DNA of 64,000 bases, taken from NCBI RefSeq assembly GCF_900636515.1, contig NZ_LR134287.1, positions 1-64,000 on the forward strand, written 5' to 3'. How positions within the stretch are numbered: position 1 is the first letter of the stretch; each line of letters begins with the position of its first letter. Below the pieces are notes generated by a model. The model did not search any database. It worked only from the letters and a program-made list of their open reading frames with translations, and was not told where the DNA came from. Position numbers and translations under genes: made by a program. This DNA is from Neisseria animalis. Its GTDB lineage: Bacteria > Pseudomonadota > Gammaproteobacteria > Burkholderiales > Neisseriaceae. This document shows positions 27,141 through 38,466 of the stretch, piece after piece.

Positions 27141-27169
27141 TTCAGACGGCATCACAAATCCTTTATAAT
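27141..27169 (+). promoter_or_regulatory. Promoter of DUF3079 gene with DUS as -35 region
   Basis: TATAAT at 27164-27169 is preceded at 17 bases by TTCAGA, which is the end of a classical uptake sequence (TTCAGACGGC). Transcription would begin near 27176, giving a short leader before ATG at 27203. Confidence 0.6.
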
Positions 27170-27202
27170 TCCAACTATCCCAACACACACACCCGACCCG
27201 AC

Positions 27203-27481
27203 ATGGCAAAAAAATTTCCCATCGCCCCGAAAAAACCCGAACGTATTTGCTGGGGTTGCGACAAATACTGCCGTGAAGACGACCTGCAGTGCGGCAACGG
27301 CTGCGAACGTATCCAACACCCCATCGAACTCGACGGCTCCGAATGGTACAAACACGGCGACTGGAGCAACCTTCTGAGCGACGAGCAGCAAGTACAACTC
27401 GGGCTGAAAACCATTCCGATTGTTGAAGAAAAAGCCACCAAGCCGCACATCAAACTGCCGCTGAAAAACAAAGCCGTCTGA
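27203..27481 (+). CDS. DUF3079 family protein
   Basis: A 92-residue protein with a compact Cys-rich N-terminal block: ERICWGCDKYCREDDLQCGNGCER, holding five cysteines within residues about 19-36, followed by an acidic GDWSNLL segment. It matches the DUF3079 family, whose members start MAKKFP and keep the same cysteine pattern. The cysteines could bind a metal, probably zinc or iron, but that is inference. There is no signal peptide and no known function. It has its own promoter and no operon partner. Confidence 0.8.
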   Translation: MAKKFPIAPKKPERICWGCDKYCREDDLQCGNGCERIQHPIELDGSEWYKHGDWSNLLSDEQQVQLGLKTIPIVEEKATKPHIKLPLKNKAV

Positions 27482-27860
27482 AAACAGGCAGCTTGTTGGC
27501 CGCACCGCCAAGCCGTCTGCCCGCCGCCCCGCATACCGCATTTATCGCCTCTGTCCGTTCGGATAAGGTAATTTCTGCTAGAATAAACCCGTTTTCCCAA
27601 TAAATGCCGCACGCTTTGATATTCCAGTTGGTATTCCACCCAAGCAGCACGAAAACCTCGGCAGACCGGCTATCGGTATGACCTCAACACCAACCATGAT
27701 GACCCGTCCGCGGCAGACCGTCTGATTTGCAGACGGCCTGGGTACTGCTGCCGATAACGCTTATCCCCAACCACACAACATCAAACCGTTTGATACAGCC
27801 CGCGCACGCAAAACTTTTTACGCCCGTTTCCACACATTTGATTGAACCGATTGATCCCAT
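27482..27860. other. Intergenic region upstream of rarD
   Basis: About 380 bases. It includes inverted DUS-like cores at about 27717-27739 (GACCGTCTGATTTGCAGACGGCC), a small stem that may end the DUF3079 transcript, and the rarD promoter region. A TAGAAT near 27580 could be a -10 box. No additional gene was recognised. Confidence 0.4.
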
Positions 27861-28769
27861 ATGAAAACTCCTGTCGAAGAATACCGCAAAGGTCTGCTGT
27901 TCGCGCTGGGCTGCTACCTGATTTGGGGCTTGTTCCCGCTTTACTGGTATCCCGTTACCGCCGCACCCATCGATGCCGGGCAAATCATGGCGCAGCGTGT
28001 CAGTTGGTCGGCGGTGTTTGCTGTGGCGGTATTGCTGATCATGAAACAGGGAAACGCCTTGTTCAACGTCTTCGCCGACCGCCGTCTGCTGCTGACGCTG
28101 GCCTGCTCGGCGGCGGCCATTTCAATCAACTGGCTGGTTTATCTGTGGGCAATTTCCCGTCATTACATACTGGACGCCAGCCTCGGCTATTTCATTTCGC
28201 CACTGGTCAACATCGCGTTTGGCCGGATATTCTTCAAAGAAAACCTCAGTCGAACCCAAACCGCCGCCATCGTGCTGGCACTGACCGGCATTATGTGGCT
28301 TGCCCTCCCCGCAGGACACGTACCGTGGATTGCATTGATTTTGGCCGTCAGCTTCGGCGTGTACAGTTTATTACGCAAACTCGCCCCGGTGGACGCGCTG
28401 ACCGGCATGACGGTGGAAACGCTGCTGATGCTGCCTTTCGCACTGGCCTATTTGGGCTATACCGCCATACGGGGAGAATTGGTATTCGGCAGCCTGAACA
28501 CCCTGCAAACCGCCGTTGTCATCGGCTCGGGGGCGGTTACGGTACTGCCGCTGCTGATGTTCGCCGCCGGAGCCAAACGCATCAGCATGAGCGATTTGGG
28601 CATGATTCAGTATTTGTCGCCGAGTATGCAGTTTTTCCTCGGACTGACCCTGTTTGGCGAAACATTCGACCTGCAACGGTTTACCGGCTACGCATGGGTA
28701 TGGCTGGGCATTGCCGTATATATCGCAGGCGCGGGCATCAAACGCCAGCGTACGCCTGCCAACCGCTGA
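27861..28769 (+). CDS. rarD: RarD-type EamA-family transporter
   Basis: A 302-residue inner-membrane protein with ten predicted hydrophobic segments arranged as two EamA repeats. The family start (RKGLLFALGCYLIWGLFPLYW) and MAQRVSWSAVF, then LNWLVYLWAIS-like ISINWLVYLWAI and YFISPLVN, are typical of RarD/drug-metabolite transporters. The second half contains DLGMIQYLSPSMQFFLGLTLFGE. Members are presumed metabolite exporters; the original rarD name refers to chloramphenicol sensitivity in Pseudomonas and the natural substrate is unknown. It stands alone in an intergenic-rich stretch. Confidence 0.85.
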   Translation: MKTPVEEYRKGLLFALGCYLIWGLFPLYWYPVTAAPIDAGQIMAQRVSWSAVFAVAVLLIMKQGNALFNVFADRRLLLTLACSAAAISINWLVYLWAISRHYILDASLGYFISPLVNIAFGRIFFKENLSRTQTAAIVLALTGIMWLALPAGHVPWIALILAVSFGVYSLLRKLAPVDALTGMTVETLLMLPFALAYLGYTAIRGELVFGSLNTLQTAVVIGSGAVTVLPLLMFAAGAKRISMSDLGMIQYLSPSMQFFLGLTLFGETFDLQRFTGYAWVWLGIAVYIAGAGIKRQRTPANR

Positions 28770-29122
28770 ACATCAACCATACGGCAAAACAACGGCAAAT
28801 CCGTATCGAAAGCAAACAACAAGATACGTCCTTGCCTTGCCCTGCCCTTACCCTGCTTCCATCTGCTCCAAGTGTGCCAACCAAACGGCAAACCCAAACT
28901 GTTGTAAAATCCCATGCGCCAGCCCGCAAAAACAGGATTTATAGCCGATAAACAATATCGAAAATCTAAACTTTCCCAAAGCCAAGCAGGCGCACAGGAA
29001 TAAAACCTGCTCCGACCGCCGTTTTTGGCCATTGCCGTTTTTATATAGGTTTTGATATAGTCGGATAACACAGAGCGCGACAAAGCAGTCAAGCTGCAAA
29101 CCGTAAAGGCCGTCTGCAAATC
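28770..29122. other. Repeat-rich gap after rarD
   Basis: About 350 bases without a gene. Near 29054 a partial Correia-like left end (GATATAGTCGGATAACACAG) is followed by decayed core sequence and an isolated DUS at about 29108. It looks like an eroded element next to the intact copy d. Confidence 0.4.
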
Positions 29123-29229
29123 TATAGTCGAATAAAATAAGAATGAGACAAGGCAGCGAAGCCGCAGACAGTACAGATAGTACGACAAGGCAAAGCAACG
29201 CTGTATCATTCTTATTTTAAATGACTATA
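29123..29229 (+). repeat. Correia-like miniature element, copy d
   Basis: 107 bp with the same ends as copy a but with a few core differences (ACAGATAGTACGACA in place of ACACATAGTACGGCA), so it is slightly older or from another lineage. Confidence 0.85.
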
Positions 29230-29230
29230 A

Positions 29231-29352
29231 TTTGCAGACGGCCTTTATGTTTCCTAATCAATAGTTTGGTATTTCACCACAATATTCACCAAGCGTCCCG
29301 TACAACAATCACTTTCTTCGGTGCTTTGCCTTCCATAAAGCACACCGCGCCT
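29231..29352 (-). pseudogene. Degenerate duplicate of the leuS 3' end and its terminator
   Basis: About 120 bases align with 29546-29668, which covers the terminator arm and the last codons of leuS, with roughly 10 percent mismatches and a one-base gap (for example CACCAAGCGTCCC and CTTTCTTCGGTGCTTTGCC are shared). The match stops abruptly after CCGCGCCT. It is in the same orientation as leuS and lies about 200 bases beyond its end. Confidence 0.8.
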
Positions 29353-29520
29353 CCGCCGGGTTGGCGGATTACTGCTTCAGCCGTTTCGTCAAACTCCCTC
29401 CTTAGACAAAACGCGGAAACGCCGTATCATTCGGTGTGAGGACGATGCGATATGCTCTTATCCTAACTCATTCTTCTTCTACCCAACCACGCCCACCAAC
29501 CTGAAAACCGCCTGAAAGCG
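29353..29520. other. Gap between leuS fragment and leuS terminator
   Basis: No gene. AACGCCGTATCATTCGGTGTGAGG near 29416 resembles the decayed right half of a Correia-like element, as also seen near 6450. Confidence 0.35.
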
Positions 29521-29562
29521 AAAAAGGCCGTCTGCAAAGTGTGATTTTGCAGACGGCCTTTA
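29521..29562 (-). terminator. DUS-pair terminator of leuS
   Basis: AAAAAGGCCGTCTGCAAA and TTTGCAGACGGCCTTT are inverted. On the minus strand the stem is followed by T5, 24 bases after the leuS stop codon. Confidence 0.8.
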
Positions 29563-29586
29563 TGCTTTCTAATCAACAGCTTGGCA

Positions 29587-32283
<2,697 letters not shown>

Positions 32284-32423
32284 TCAAACGCCGATTATAG
32301 CCGATTCGCAGCCTATCCGCTTGAGCGTCATCGAAAATAACCCAAAAAGCCGTCTGCAAAACGATCCCGGCCAAATATTTTTCCCATACCGCCCCATACG
32401 TTTTTTGCAAACGGCCTTCGCCG

Positions 32424-33353
32424 TCAGCTTTCCGTGCGGTCAGCCGCTTGGCGGATAATATCGAGTGCCTGCGCGACGGCAGGGCGTTTGAGACTGTCGG
32501 TTCGCCAAAATGCGGACACCGATCCCGACACAGGCAAAGTCAAATCAAGTACGGCAATCAGCCCGAAATACTGCCAACGGCGGGCGGTGCGCGCAGAAGC
32601 CACGCTGATGAAGTCGGTACGGGCAAGCATATTGAGGTTGAAATTGGCGGAATTGCTTTCGATGGCATTGTCGGGAAGGCTTTGTTGCGCCTGCAACAGT
32701 ACGCTTTCCAATTCTTGCCTTATCGGTGTATTGGGCGGCCACACCAGCCATCGGTAGCGGTAGAGTTCATTCCACTCGAGATTTTTTACTTGTGCCAGCG
32801 GGTGCATCGTGCCGGAAATAAAATACAGCGGCTCGGTGTAAATGGTTTCATGCCCAATGCCCTCAGGCAGCAGGCGGTTGGCGGAGCGGCCGATTACAAT
32901 ATCCAAACTGCCCTGTGCCAACTGTCCGAGCAACGTATCCATGGTACTTTCCGTAATATTCAGACGGCATTGGGGCAACTTTTCGGTCAGCATGGCAGCG
33001 GCAAGAGGTGCGGTGTTGGTGGTCACCGCACCGGAGCAGCCGAGACGGACAATGCCGTTGCCGTGCTGCTTGCAGGCGTTCAAATCGTCGCGGGTCAAAT
33101 CCAGATAGTTCACCAGTTCGCGGGCATGAGCAATCAGAATTTCTCCATGATGGGTCGGCTTCAACCCCCTTGCGTGGCGTACAAACAATGTCAGCCCGAT
33201 GTCGTCTTCCAACTCTTTCAACCAGCGGGAAATGCCCGGCTGGGTCATATTGAGACTTTCGGCGGTTTGACTGATGTTACCGCTCTCCGCCAATGCCAAC
33301 ACGATTTCCAAATGCCGCAGTCTGACACGGCGTGTCCAATCTCCCAAAGCCAT
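32424..33353 (-). CDS. LysR-family transcriptional regulator, probably of the gentisate operon
   Basis: A 309-residue regulator (315 if translation starts at 33371). The N-terminal winged helix-turn-helix covers about residues 10-70 (LRHLEIVLALAESGNISQTAESLNMTQPGISRWLKELE). The C-terminal periplasmic-binding-like effector domain follows. This LysR type has often been linked to control of aromatic-acid pathways. It is divergent from the gentisate dioxygenase operon, the classical LysR arrangement, so it probably activates that operon in response to 3-hydroxybenzoate or gentisate. The start at 33353 (MALGDWT) was preferred because a dyad likely to be its binding site overlaps the codons upstream of it. 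Confidence 0.85.
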   Translation of the reverse strand: MALGDWTRRVRLRHLEIVLALAESGNISQTAESLNMTQPGISRWLKELEDDIGLTLFVRHARGLKPTHHGEILIAHARELVNYLDLTRDDLNACKQHGNGIVRLGCSGAVTTNTAPLAAAMLTEKLPQCRLNITESTMDTLLGQLAQGSLDIVIGRSANRLLPEGIGHETIYTEPLYFISGTMHPLAQVKNLEWNELYRYRWLVWPPNTPIRQELESVLLQAQQSLPDNAIESNSANFNLNMLARTDFISVASARTARRWQYFGLIAVLDLTLPVSGSVSAFWRTDSLKRPAVAQALDIIRQAADRTES

Positions 33354-33372
33354 ATCCTTTTTGTTATACATT

Positions 33373-33396
33373 ATACGAAAATATTATTTTTCATAT
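33373..33396. promoter_or_regulatory. Candidate LysR binding dyad
   Basis: An imperfect AT-rich dyad: ATACGAAAAT and TTTTTCATAT around a 4-base centre, with a T-N11-A-like layout. It lies in the divergent region between the regulator and the gentisate operon. Assigned from position and symmetry only. Confidence 0.45.
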
Positions 33397-33467
33397 CATA
33401 TATTCACAGGCATATTAACGCAATGTAGCCGAATGTAGTCTGCATGGACATTAAGGAGGAGCAAACC

Positions 33468-34511
33468 ATGTCTTTGGAAAATCAACGTCGGGAATATTAC
33501 CGGCAGCTTGCCGGTCAAAACCTGTCGCCGCTGTGGTTGTCGCTGCACAACCTTGTTACAGAATCGCCCCGTCCCACCATCGTTCCGGCCATTTGGAAAT
33601 ATGAAGAAATGCGTCCTTATGTGATGGCAGCAGGAGAATTGATTACGGCGGAAGAGGCTGTGCGCCGCGTGTTGGTGCTGGAAAACCCCGCCTTACCGGG
33701 CAAATCCAGCATTACCCAATCACTGTATGCCGGTATCCAACTCATTCTGCCGGGTGAAACCGCCCCCAGCCACCGCCATACACAATCGGCATTACGCTTT
33801 GTATTGGAAGGACGCGGAGCATGGACGGCTGTAAACGGCGAACGTACCACCATGAACCCGGGAGACTTCATCATCACGCCGTCGTGGAATTGGCATGACC
33901 ACGGCAACCCCTCGGCAGAGCACGGCGGCGAACCGGTCGTGTGGTTGGACGGCTTGGATATTCCTCTGATTGCCGCATTGGATGCCGGTTTTGCCGAAAA
34001 CAATACGGTTAAAGAACAAGCCGTCTGCAAACACGAAGGCGAAAGTTTTGCCCGCTTCGGCTACAACATGGTGCCGGTGCGCCACAAGCCGTCCGGTACA
34101 ACTTCTCCGATTTTCAGTTACCCCTACGAACGCAGCCGTGAAGCACTCGACAAACTTTACCGTTTTGAAGCGTTAGACGAATACGACGGTGTGAAAATGC
34201 GCTATATCAATCCGTCCAACGGCGGCTGGGCAATGCCGACCATCGGAACATTTCTGCAATATCTGCCTAAAGGATTCAAAGGAAAAACCTACCGCAGCTC
34301 GGACTCAACGGTTTATACAGCGGTAGAAGGCAGCGGCACCGTCTATATCGGCGAGGAGTCATTCCGTTTTTCACCACGCGATATTTTCGTTGTCCCGTCT
34401 TGGTATCCCGTCCGTTTGGAAGCGGACGACAGCGGAGACGTCGTTTTGTTCAGCTATTCCGACCGCCCGGTATTGGAGGCTTTCGGGCTGCTGCGTGAAG
34501 CCAGAGAATGA
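33468..34511 (+). CDS. Gentisate 1,2-dioxygenase
   Basis: A 347-residue cupin-fold, Fe(II)-dependent ring-cleavage enzyme that opens gentisate to maleylpyruvate. Two cupin domains: the first has [16 protein letters not shown] (near 103-118, iron-binding His pair) and [16 protein letters not shown]; the second has [20 protein letters not shown]. The start at 33468 follows AAGGAGGA at optimal distance; the frame upstream to 33444 is not needed. First gene of a seven-gene operon divergent from the LysR gene. Downstream genes complete the glutathione-type gentisate route, which supports gentisate over the related 1-hydroxy-2-naphthoate or salicylate dioxygenases. Confidence 0.9.
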   Translation: MSLENQRREYYRQLAGQNLSPLWLSLHNLVTESPRPTIVPAIWKYEEMRPYVMAAGELITAEEAVRRVLVLENPALPGKSSITQSLYAGIQLILPGETAPSHRHTQSALRFVLEGRGAWTAVNGERTTMNPGDFIITPSWNWHDHGNPSAEHGGEPVVWLDGLDIPLIAALDAGFAENNTVKEQAVCKHEGESFARFGYNMVPVRHKPSGTTSPIFSYPYERSREALDKLYRFEALDEYDGVKMRYINPSNGGWAMPTIGTFLQYLPKGFKGKTYRSSDSTVYTAVEGSGTVYIGEESFRFSPRDIFVVPSWYPVRLEADDSGDVVLFSYSDRPVLEAFGLLREARE

Positions 34512-34563
34512 AACAGGCCGTCTGTAAAACCAACCTGCACTCCACCCAATCGAAAGGAAGATT

Positions 34564-35262
34564 ATGAATTATGCCGTTACCCCACCCGCCGTTACCACCA
34601 TTCCGGTAGTCGGAAGCGATGCTCTTTTCCCCGTGCGCCGGGTGTATTGCGTCGGACGCAACTACGCCGCCCATGCACGGGAAATGGGATTTAACCCCGA
34701 CCGCGAACCACCGTTTTTCTTTTGTAAGCCCGCCGATGCCGTCGTACCTGTGGAAGAAGACAAAACTTACGCATTCCCCTACCCGACTCAAACGGAAAAT
34801 CTGCATTACGAAGCCGAATTGGTTGCCGTTATCGGTAAAGCAGGACGGGACATCTCCGTGGAAAATGCTTTGGAACACGTTTGGGGTTATGCCGTCGGCT
34901 TAGACATGACCCGCCGCGATTTACAAATGAAAATGCGCGAAATGGGGCGACCTTGGGAAATTGGCAAAGCCTTCGATTACTCCGCACCTGTCGGACCAAT
35001 TTATCCCGTCTCCGAAGTCGGGCACATCCAATCCGGCCGCATTGCTCTGACGGTAAACGGAGAAACGCGCCAACAAAGTGATATCCGTAATCTGATTTGG
35101 TCGGTAGCGGAAACCGTTTCCTATCTCTCCAAGCTGTTTGCCTTAGAACCCGGAGATATTGTATTTACCGGCACGCCCGAAGGTGTAGGTGCAGTGGTGC
35201 GCGGCGACAAAATGCAGGTCCGTATTGACGGCTTGGGCGGACTGGCGGTCGATGTAGCATAA
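34564..35262 (+). CDS. Fumarylpyruvate hydrolase (FAH family)
   Basis: A 232-residue fumarylacetoacetate-hydrolase-fold enzyme that should split fumarylpyruvate into fumarate and pyruvate. The FAH motifs are visible: YCVGRNYAAHAREMG near the start, NLHYEAELVAVIGK with the metal-binding Glu pair near 80-85, GYAVGLDMTRRDLQ, and VFTGTPEGVGAV near the end. It follows the dioxygenase by 50 bases with an AAAGGAAG ribosome binding site. Operon position next to the maleylpyruvate isomerase points to the fumarylpyruvate substrate and not fumarylacetoacetate. Confidence 0.88.
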   Translation: MNYAVTPPAVTTIPVVGSDALFPVRRVYCVGRNYAAHAREMGFNPDREPPFFFCKPADAVVPVEEDKTYAFPYPTQTENLHYEAELVAVIGKAGRDISVENALEHVWGYAVGLDMTRRDLQMKMREMGRPWEIGKAFDYSAPVGPIYPVSEVGHIQSGRIALTVNGETRQQSDIRNLIWSVAETVSYLSKLFALEPGDIVFTGTPEGVGAVVRGDKMQVRIDGLGGLAVDVA

Positions 35263-35274
35263 AAAGGACAGAAC

Positions 35275-35916
35275 ATGAAACTGTACGGTTTTTTTAACAG
35301 CTCGGCCTCCTACCGCGTGCGTATCGCACTCAACCTGAAAGGACTGTCTGCAGAAAGCGAGGGCATCAATATCCGCAACGGCTTACAGCATTCGGCGGAA
35401 TATAGCTCCATCAACCCTGCCGGATTCGTTCCCACTTTGGAAGATAACGGTTTGCGCTTGGGGCAGTCGCTGGCGATCATCGACTACCTCGACCGCCGCT
35501 ACCCTCAGCCGCAACTGATTCCCGAGGCAGCGGTATTACGGGCACGGGTATTGGAGTTCAGCTACCTGATTGCCTGCGACCTGCATCCGCTCAACAACCT
35601 GCGCGTACTGCGTTATCTGCAAGATGAATCAGGATTGGACGAGACTCGCAAAAACCAATGGTATGCCCATTGGATTGCAGACGGCCTCGGCAAAGCAGAG
35701 GAACTGCTCCGACGGCATGACGGCGGCGAATGGTGTTTCGGTAACGCTCCGACGCTTGCCGACTGCTGTCTGATTCCTCAACTGGCCAATGCCTCACGCA
35801 TGAATTGCGATTTAGACGCTTACCCGCTTTTAAACGCGGTTGCCGCACACGCCCTGAAACATCCAGCTTTTATCCAAGCTGCTCCCGAACGGCAGTCGGA
35901 TTACGTCGGCAGCTAG
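35275..35916 (+). CDS. Glutathione-dependent maleylpyruvate isomerase (zeta-class GST)
   Basis: A 213-residue glutathione-S-transferase-fold protein, zeta class. The N-terminal thioredoxin-like domain has the zeta-type catalytic segment NSSASYRVRIALNLKG (residues 8-23; the usual form is SSCSWRVRIAL). FVPTLEDNGLRLGQSLAIIDYLDRRYP is typical too. The C-terminal helical domain ends near residue 210. In this operon it should isomerise maleylpyruvate to fumarylpyruvate with glutathione as cofactor. It begins 12 bases after the hydrolase gene. The Cys of the usual SSCS motif is Ala here, which is tolerated in some homologues. Confidence 0.85.
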   Translation: MKLYGFFNSSASYRVRIALNLKGLSAESEGINIRNGLQHSAEYSSINPAGFVPTLEDNGLRLGQSLAIIDYLDRRYPQPQLIPEAAVLRARVLEFSYLIACDLHPLNNLRVLRYLQDESGLDETRKNQWYAHWIADGLGKAEELLRRHDGGEWCFGNAPTLADCCLIPQLANASRMNCDLDAYPLLNAVAAHALKHPAFIQAAPERQSDYVGS

Positions 35917-35948
35917 GCCGTCTGCAAATATCCATTTTGCAGACGGCC
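35917..35948. promoter_or_regulatory. DUS hairpin within gentisate operon, first
   Basis: GGCCGTCTGCAAA and TTTTGCAGACGGCC paired across a short loop directly after the isomerase stop codon, without a T-run. Probably an attenuating or mRNA-stabilising stem and a double uptake sequence. Confidence 0.6.
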
Positions 35949-35987
35949 CCAATAGATAAAAAACACAAATCTACAAAGGAGAACATC

Positions 35988-37187
35988 ATGAACGGGCAAT
36001 CCAAACCTCAAATCCTGATTATCGGAGGCGGCATCGGCGGTTTGGCCGCGGCACTGGCTGCTGCACAAGCAGGTGCGGACGTACTGGTTTTAGAGCAAGC
36101 ACAACAGATTGGCGAAATCGGAGCCGGAATCCAACTCGGCGCAAACGCTTTCGCCGCATTAGACGCATTGGGCGTAGGCGATACTGCCCGCGCACGCTCT
36201 GTATTTACCGACAACCTGCGTTTGATGGACGGCACCACCGCAGAACCTGTGGTGGAAATCGATGTAGGGGAAGCCTACCGCCGGCGTTTCGGCAACCCTT
36301 ATGCGGTTATCCACCGTGCCGACATTCATTTGTCCATTTTAGAATCAGTCAGACAGCACCCTGCCATCCGTTTTCAAACGGCCACCGAAATCGTTTCGGT
36401 CGGACAAGATGAAAACGGCGCATGGGCCGATGACCAAAACGGAAACCGCTACACCGCTGATGCCATTATCGGTTGCGACGGTGTGAAATCGGTAGTGCGC
36501 CGTCAACTTATCGGTGATGAAGCAAAAGTAACCGGTCATGTCGTGTACCGCGCCGTTGTCGATGAAGAAAATATGCCGGAGGATTTGCGCCAAAATGCGC
36601 CTGTTGTCTGGGCCGGGCCGAAATGCCATCTGGTGCACTATCCTTTACGCGGCGGCAAGCAGTATAACTTGGTGGTAACGTTCCACAGCCGCCGGCAGGA
36701 AGAATGGGGAGTAACCGAAGGCAGCAAAGAAGAAGTGCTGTCGTACTTCCAAGGCGTGCACCCGCAGCCTTTCCAAATGCTCGACCGCCCGACTTCTTGG
36801 AAACGTTGGGCAACTGCCGACCGTGATCCGGTAGAGCGCTGGAGCTTCGGACGTATCACCCTGCTGGGTGATGCCGCACACCCGATGACGCAGTATTTGG
36901 CACAAGGCGCATGTCAGGCGCTGGAAGATGCTGTTGCAATCGGCTCGGCATTGCGCCGCTATGATTTCGATTACTCCGCTGCCTTCGCACATTACGACCG
37001 TGCCCGTATTCCGCGTACTGCCCGCGTATTGTATTCCGCACGGGAAATGGGACGCATCTACCATGCGGCGGGTGTGGAACGGTTGGTACGCAACAGCTTA
37101 TGGAAAGGCAAAACGCAGGAGCAGTTGTACGATGCTTTGGAATGGCTGCACGGCTGGAAGGCAGAAAACTGTTTGGACGAAACCTAA
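35988..37187 (+). CDS. FAD-dependent 3-hydroxybenzoate 6-monooxygenase
   Basis: A 399-residue flavin aromatic hydroxylase that should convert 3-hydroxybenzoate to gentisate using NAD(P)H and oxygen. The FAD dinucleotide fold starts at ILIIGGGIGGLAAALAA (residues 8-24). GCDGVKSVVRRQL is the second conserved block, and LLGDAAHPMTQYLAQGACQALEDA near 290-310 is the FAD-binding GD motif; TQYLAQGAC is typical of 3-hydroxybenzoate 6-hydroxylases rather than salicylate 1-hydroxylases. The start at 35988 follows AAAGGAGA; the longer upstream frame overlaps the isomerase gene and is rejected. The gentisate genes around it support the assignment. Salicylate 5-hydroxylases are multicomponent and do not fit. 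Confidence 0.85.
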   Translation: MNGQSKPQILIIGGGIGGLAAALAAAQAGADVLVLEQAQQIGEIGAGIQLGANAFAALDALGVGDTARARSVFTDNLRLMDGTTAEPVVEIDVGEAYRRRFGNPYAVIHRADIHLSILESVRQHPAIRFQTATEIVSVGQDENGAWADDQNGNRYTADAIIGCDGVKSVVRRQLIGDEAKVTGHVVYRAVVDEENMPEDLRQNAPVVWAGPKCHLVHYPLRGGKQYNLVVTFHSRRQEEWGVTEGSKEEVLSYFQGVHPQPFQMLDRPTSWKRWATADRDPVERWSFGRITLLGDAAHPMTQYLAQGACQALEDAVAIGSALRRYDFDYSAAFAHYDRARIPRTARVLYSAREMGRIYHAAGVERLVRNSLWKGKTQEQLYDALEWLHGWKAENCLDET

Positions 37188-37210
37188 ACGTTTAACGTCT
37201 CTGCATACTG

Positions 37211-37250
37211 CTTTTGCAGACGGCATAAACCGCTCATGCCGTCTGCAAAC
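37211..37250. promoter_or_regulatory. DUS hairpin within gentisate operon, second
   Basis: TTTTGCAGACGGCAT and ATGCCGTCTGCAAA inverted around 9-10 bases, between the monooxygenase and dctP genes. No clear T-run on the plus strand. Confidence 0.6.
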
Positions 37251-37400
37251 AACATAAAAAAATAATACAGCACCACCGGAGAAATGAAACGCGAACATAA
37301 GGCAAGCCCATACCGCGACGGTTGTTGTTCCTCCAACCCTCAAACGCCGTCCGCCGGTTTACCACTCTGCCTTTTTTATTCAGCAAAAAGGAGAAGCGCC

Positions 37401-38378
37401 GTGAAATATCTGAGAATCCCGCGTTTTCTTGCGGCATTGCCATTCTGCCTTGCCACATGGTCAGTACATGCCGAGACTTTGAAACTCGGCCACGTTACCC
37501 CACCCAGCCACGTTTGGCACAAAATCGCCGTACAAATTGATAAAAATGTACAGGAAAAAAGCGGAGGCAAAATGAAAATTGCCGTCAGTCCGCTCAGCAA
37601 ACTCGGTTCGGAAGGGCTGATGATGGATATGCTGCGTTCGGGTGCGATGCCGATGGCCATCCTTACTGCCGGATCACTGGCCAACCGCGAACCGGCATTC
37701 TTAGGCTGGTCCATACCCTATTTGTTCCGTGATGTGCGCCATGCCTCCGCATCCGCTTCCTCCCCCGCCGCACGGGAAATGCTGGGCAGGCTGGACAAAC
37801 ACGGCATGATTGGTATGGGTTATGGTTTCGCCGGTATGCGGCATGTTTTGTCGCTGTCGCCGGTCAAACGCCCCGCTGACTTGAAAAACCGCAAAGTACG
37901 CGCGTTTCCCAATCCGGTTTATCGTGATTTTTGGCGCAGCAACGGTGCGGCCCCGACTCCGCTGCCGCTGTCGGAAGTCGCTCCCGCACTCGCCACCAAT
38001 CTTTTGGACGCGGTAGACATCGATTTGGATGCGTTGGCCGGCATGAAGTTTTACCAGCAAGCCCCGTATCTGACCATGAGCAACCACATGGCTTTTCCTG
38101 CAGTTATTGTGGTATCCAAGCGGTATTGGGACGGTTTGGACGACAGCAAACGCCGGATTTTGAGAGAAGCGGTGCGTGAAGCGGAGCAATGGGGTTATGC
38201 CGAAGCAGTTGCCGCCGAAAACAGAAATCTGCAAACCGTACTGCGTGAGGGTGTCAAACTGCAAGACGCAAACTTGCAGCCGTTTGCCGATATTGCCTTG
38301 CACGTTGCAGCAGATTACCGCCGCCAAAACACCCTGCTGGCTCGTTTTTACCGTGAAGTGCAAGTCGCAACACCATAA
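37401..38378 (+). CDS. TRAP transporter substrate-binding protein (DctP family)
   Basis: A 325-residue periplasmic solute receptor. A signal peptide (about residues 1-24, ending WSVHA) is followed by TLKLGHVTPPSHVW, SGGKMKIAVSPLSKLGSE, and RKVRAFPNPVYRDFWRSNGAAPTPLPLSEV, the region that carries the conserved Arg that binds the carboxylate in DctP-family proteins. Translation most likely starts at GTG 37401, since AAAAGGAGAAG lies just upstream and yields a good signal peptide. The longer frame from 37284 has no such support. With dctQ and dctM next, it should bring in the aromatic acid used by this operon. Confidence 0.88.
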   Translation: MKYLRIPRFLAALPFCLATWSVHAETLKLGHVTPPSHVWHKIAVQIDKNVQEKSGGKMKIAVSPLSKLGSEGLMMDMLRSGAMPMAILTAGSLANREPAFLGWSIPYLFRDVRHASASASSPAAREMLGRLDKHGMIGMGYGFAGMRHVLSLSPVKRPADLKNRKVRAFPNPVYRDFWRSNGAAPTPLPLSEVAPALATNLLDAVDIDLDALAGMKFYQQAPYLTMSNHMAFPAVIVVSKRYWDGLDDSKRRILREAVREAEQWGYAEAVAAENRNLQTVLREGVKLQDANLQPFADIALHVAADYRRQNTLLARFYREVQVATP

Positions 38379-38384
38379 CAGGCA

Positions 38385-38423
38385 TTTGCAGACGGCCTGA
38401 CCCCCGATATGCCGTCTGCAAAA
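38385..38423. promoter_or_regulatory. DUS hairpin within gentisate operon, third
   Basis: TTTGCAGACGGC and GCCGTCTGCAAA inverted around a 15-base loop, just after dctP. No T-run. It could reduce expression of dctQM relative to dctP, as expected when a binding protein is needed in excess. Confidence 0.6.
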
Positions 38424-38466
38424 CAGTACAGCACGGATATTCATCATCACAACAAAGGAGAAAACC

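Noticed and set aside
27482..27650. Antisense frames near the rarD upstream region as a gene
   Set aside because: Overlap with the DUF3079 gene on the other strand and no ribosome binding site.
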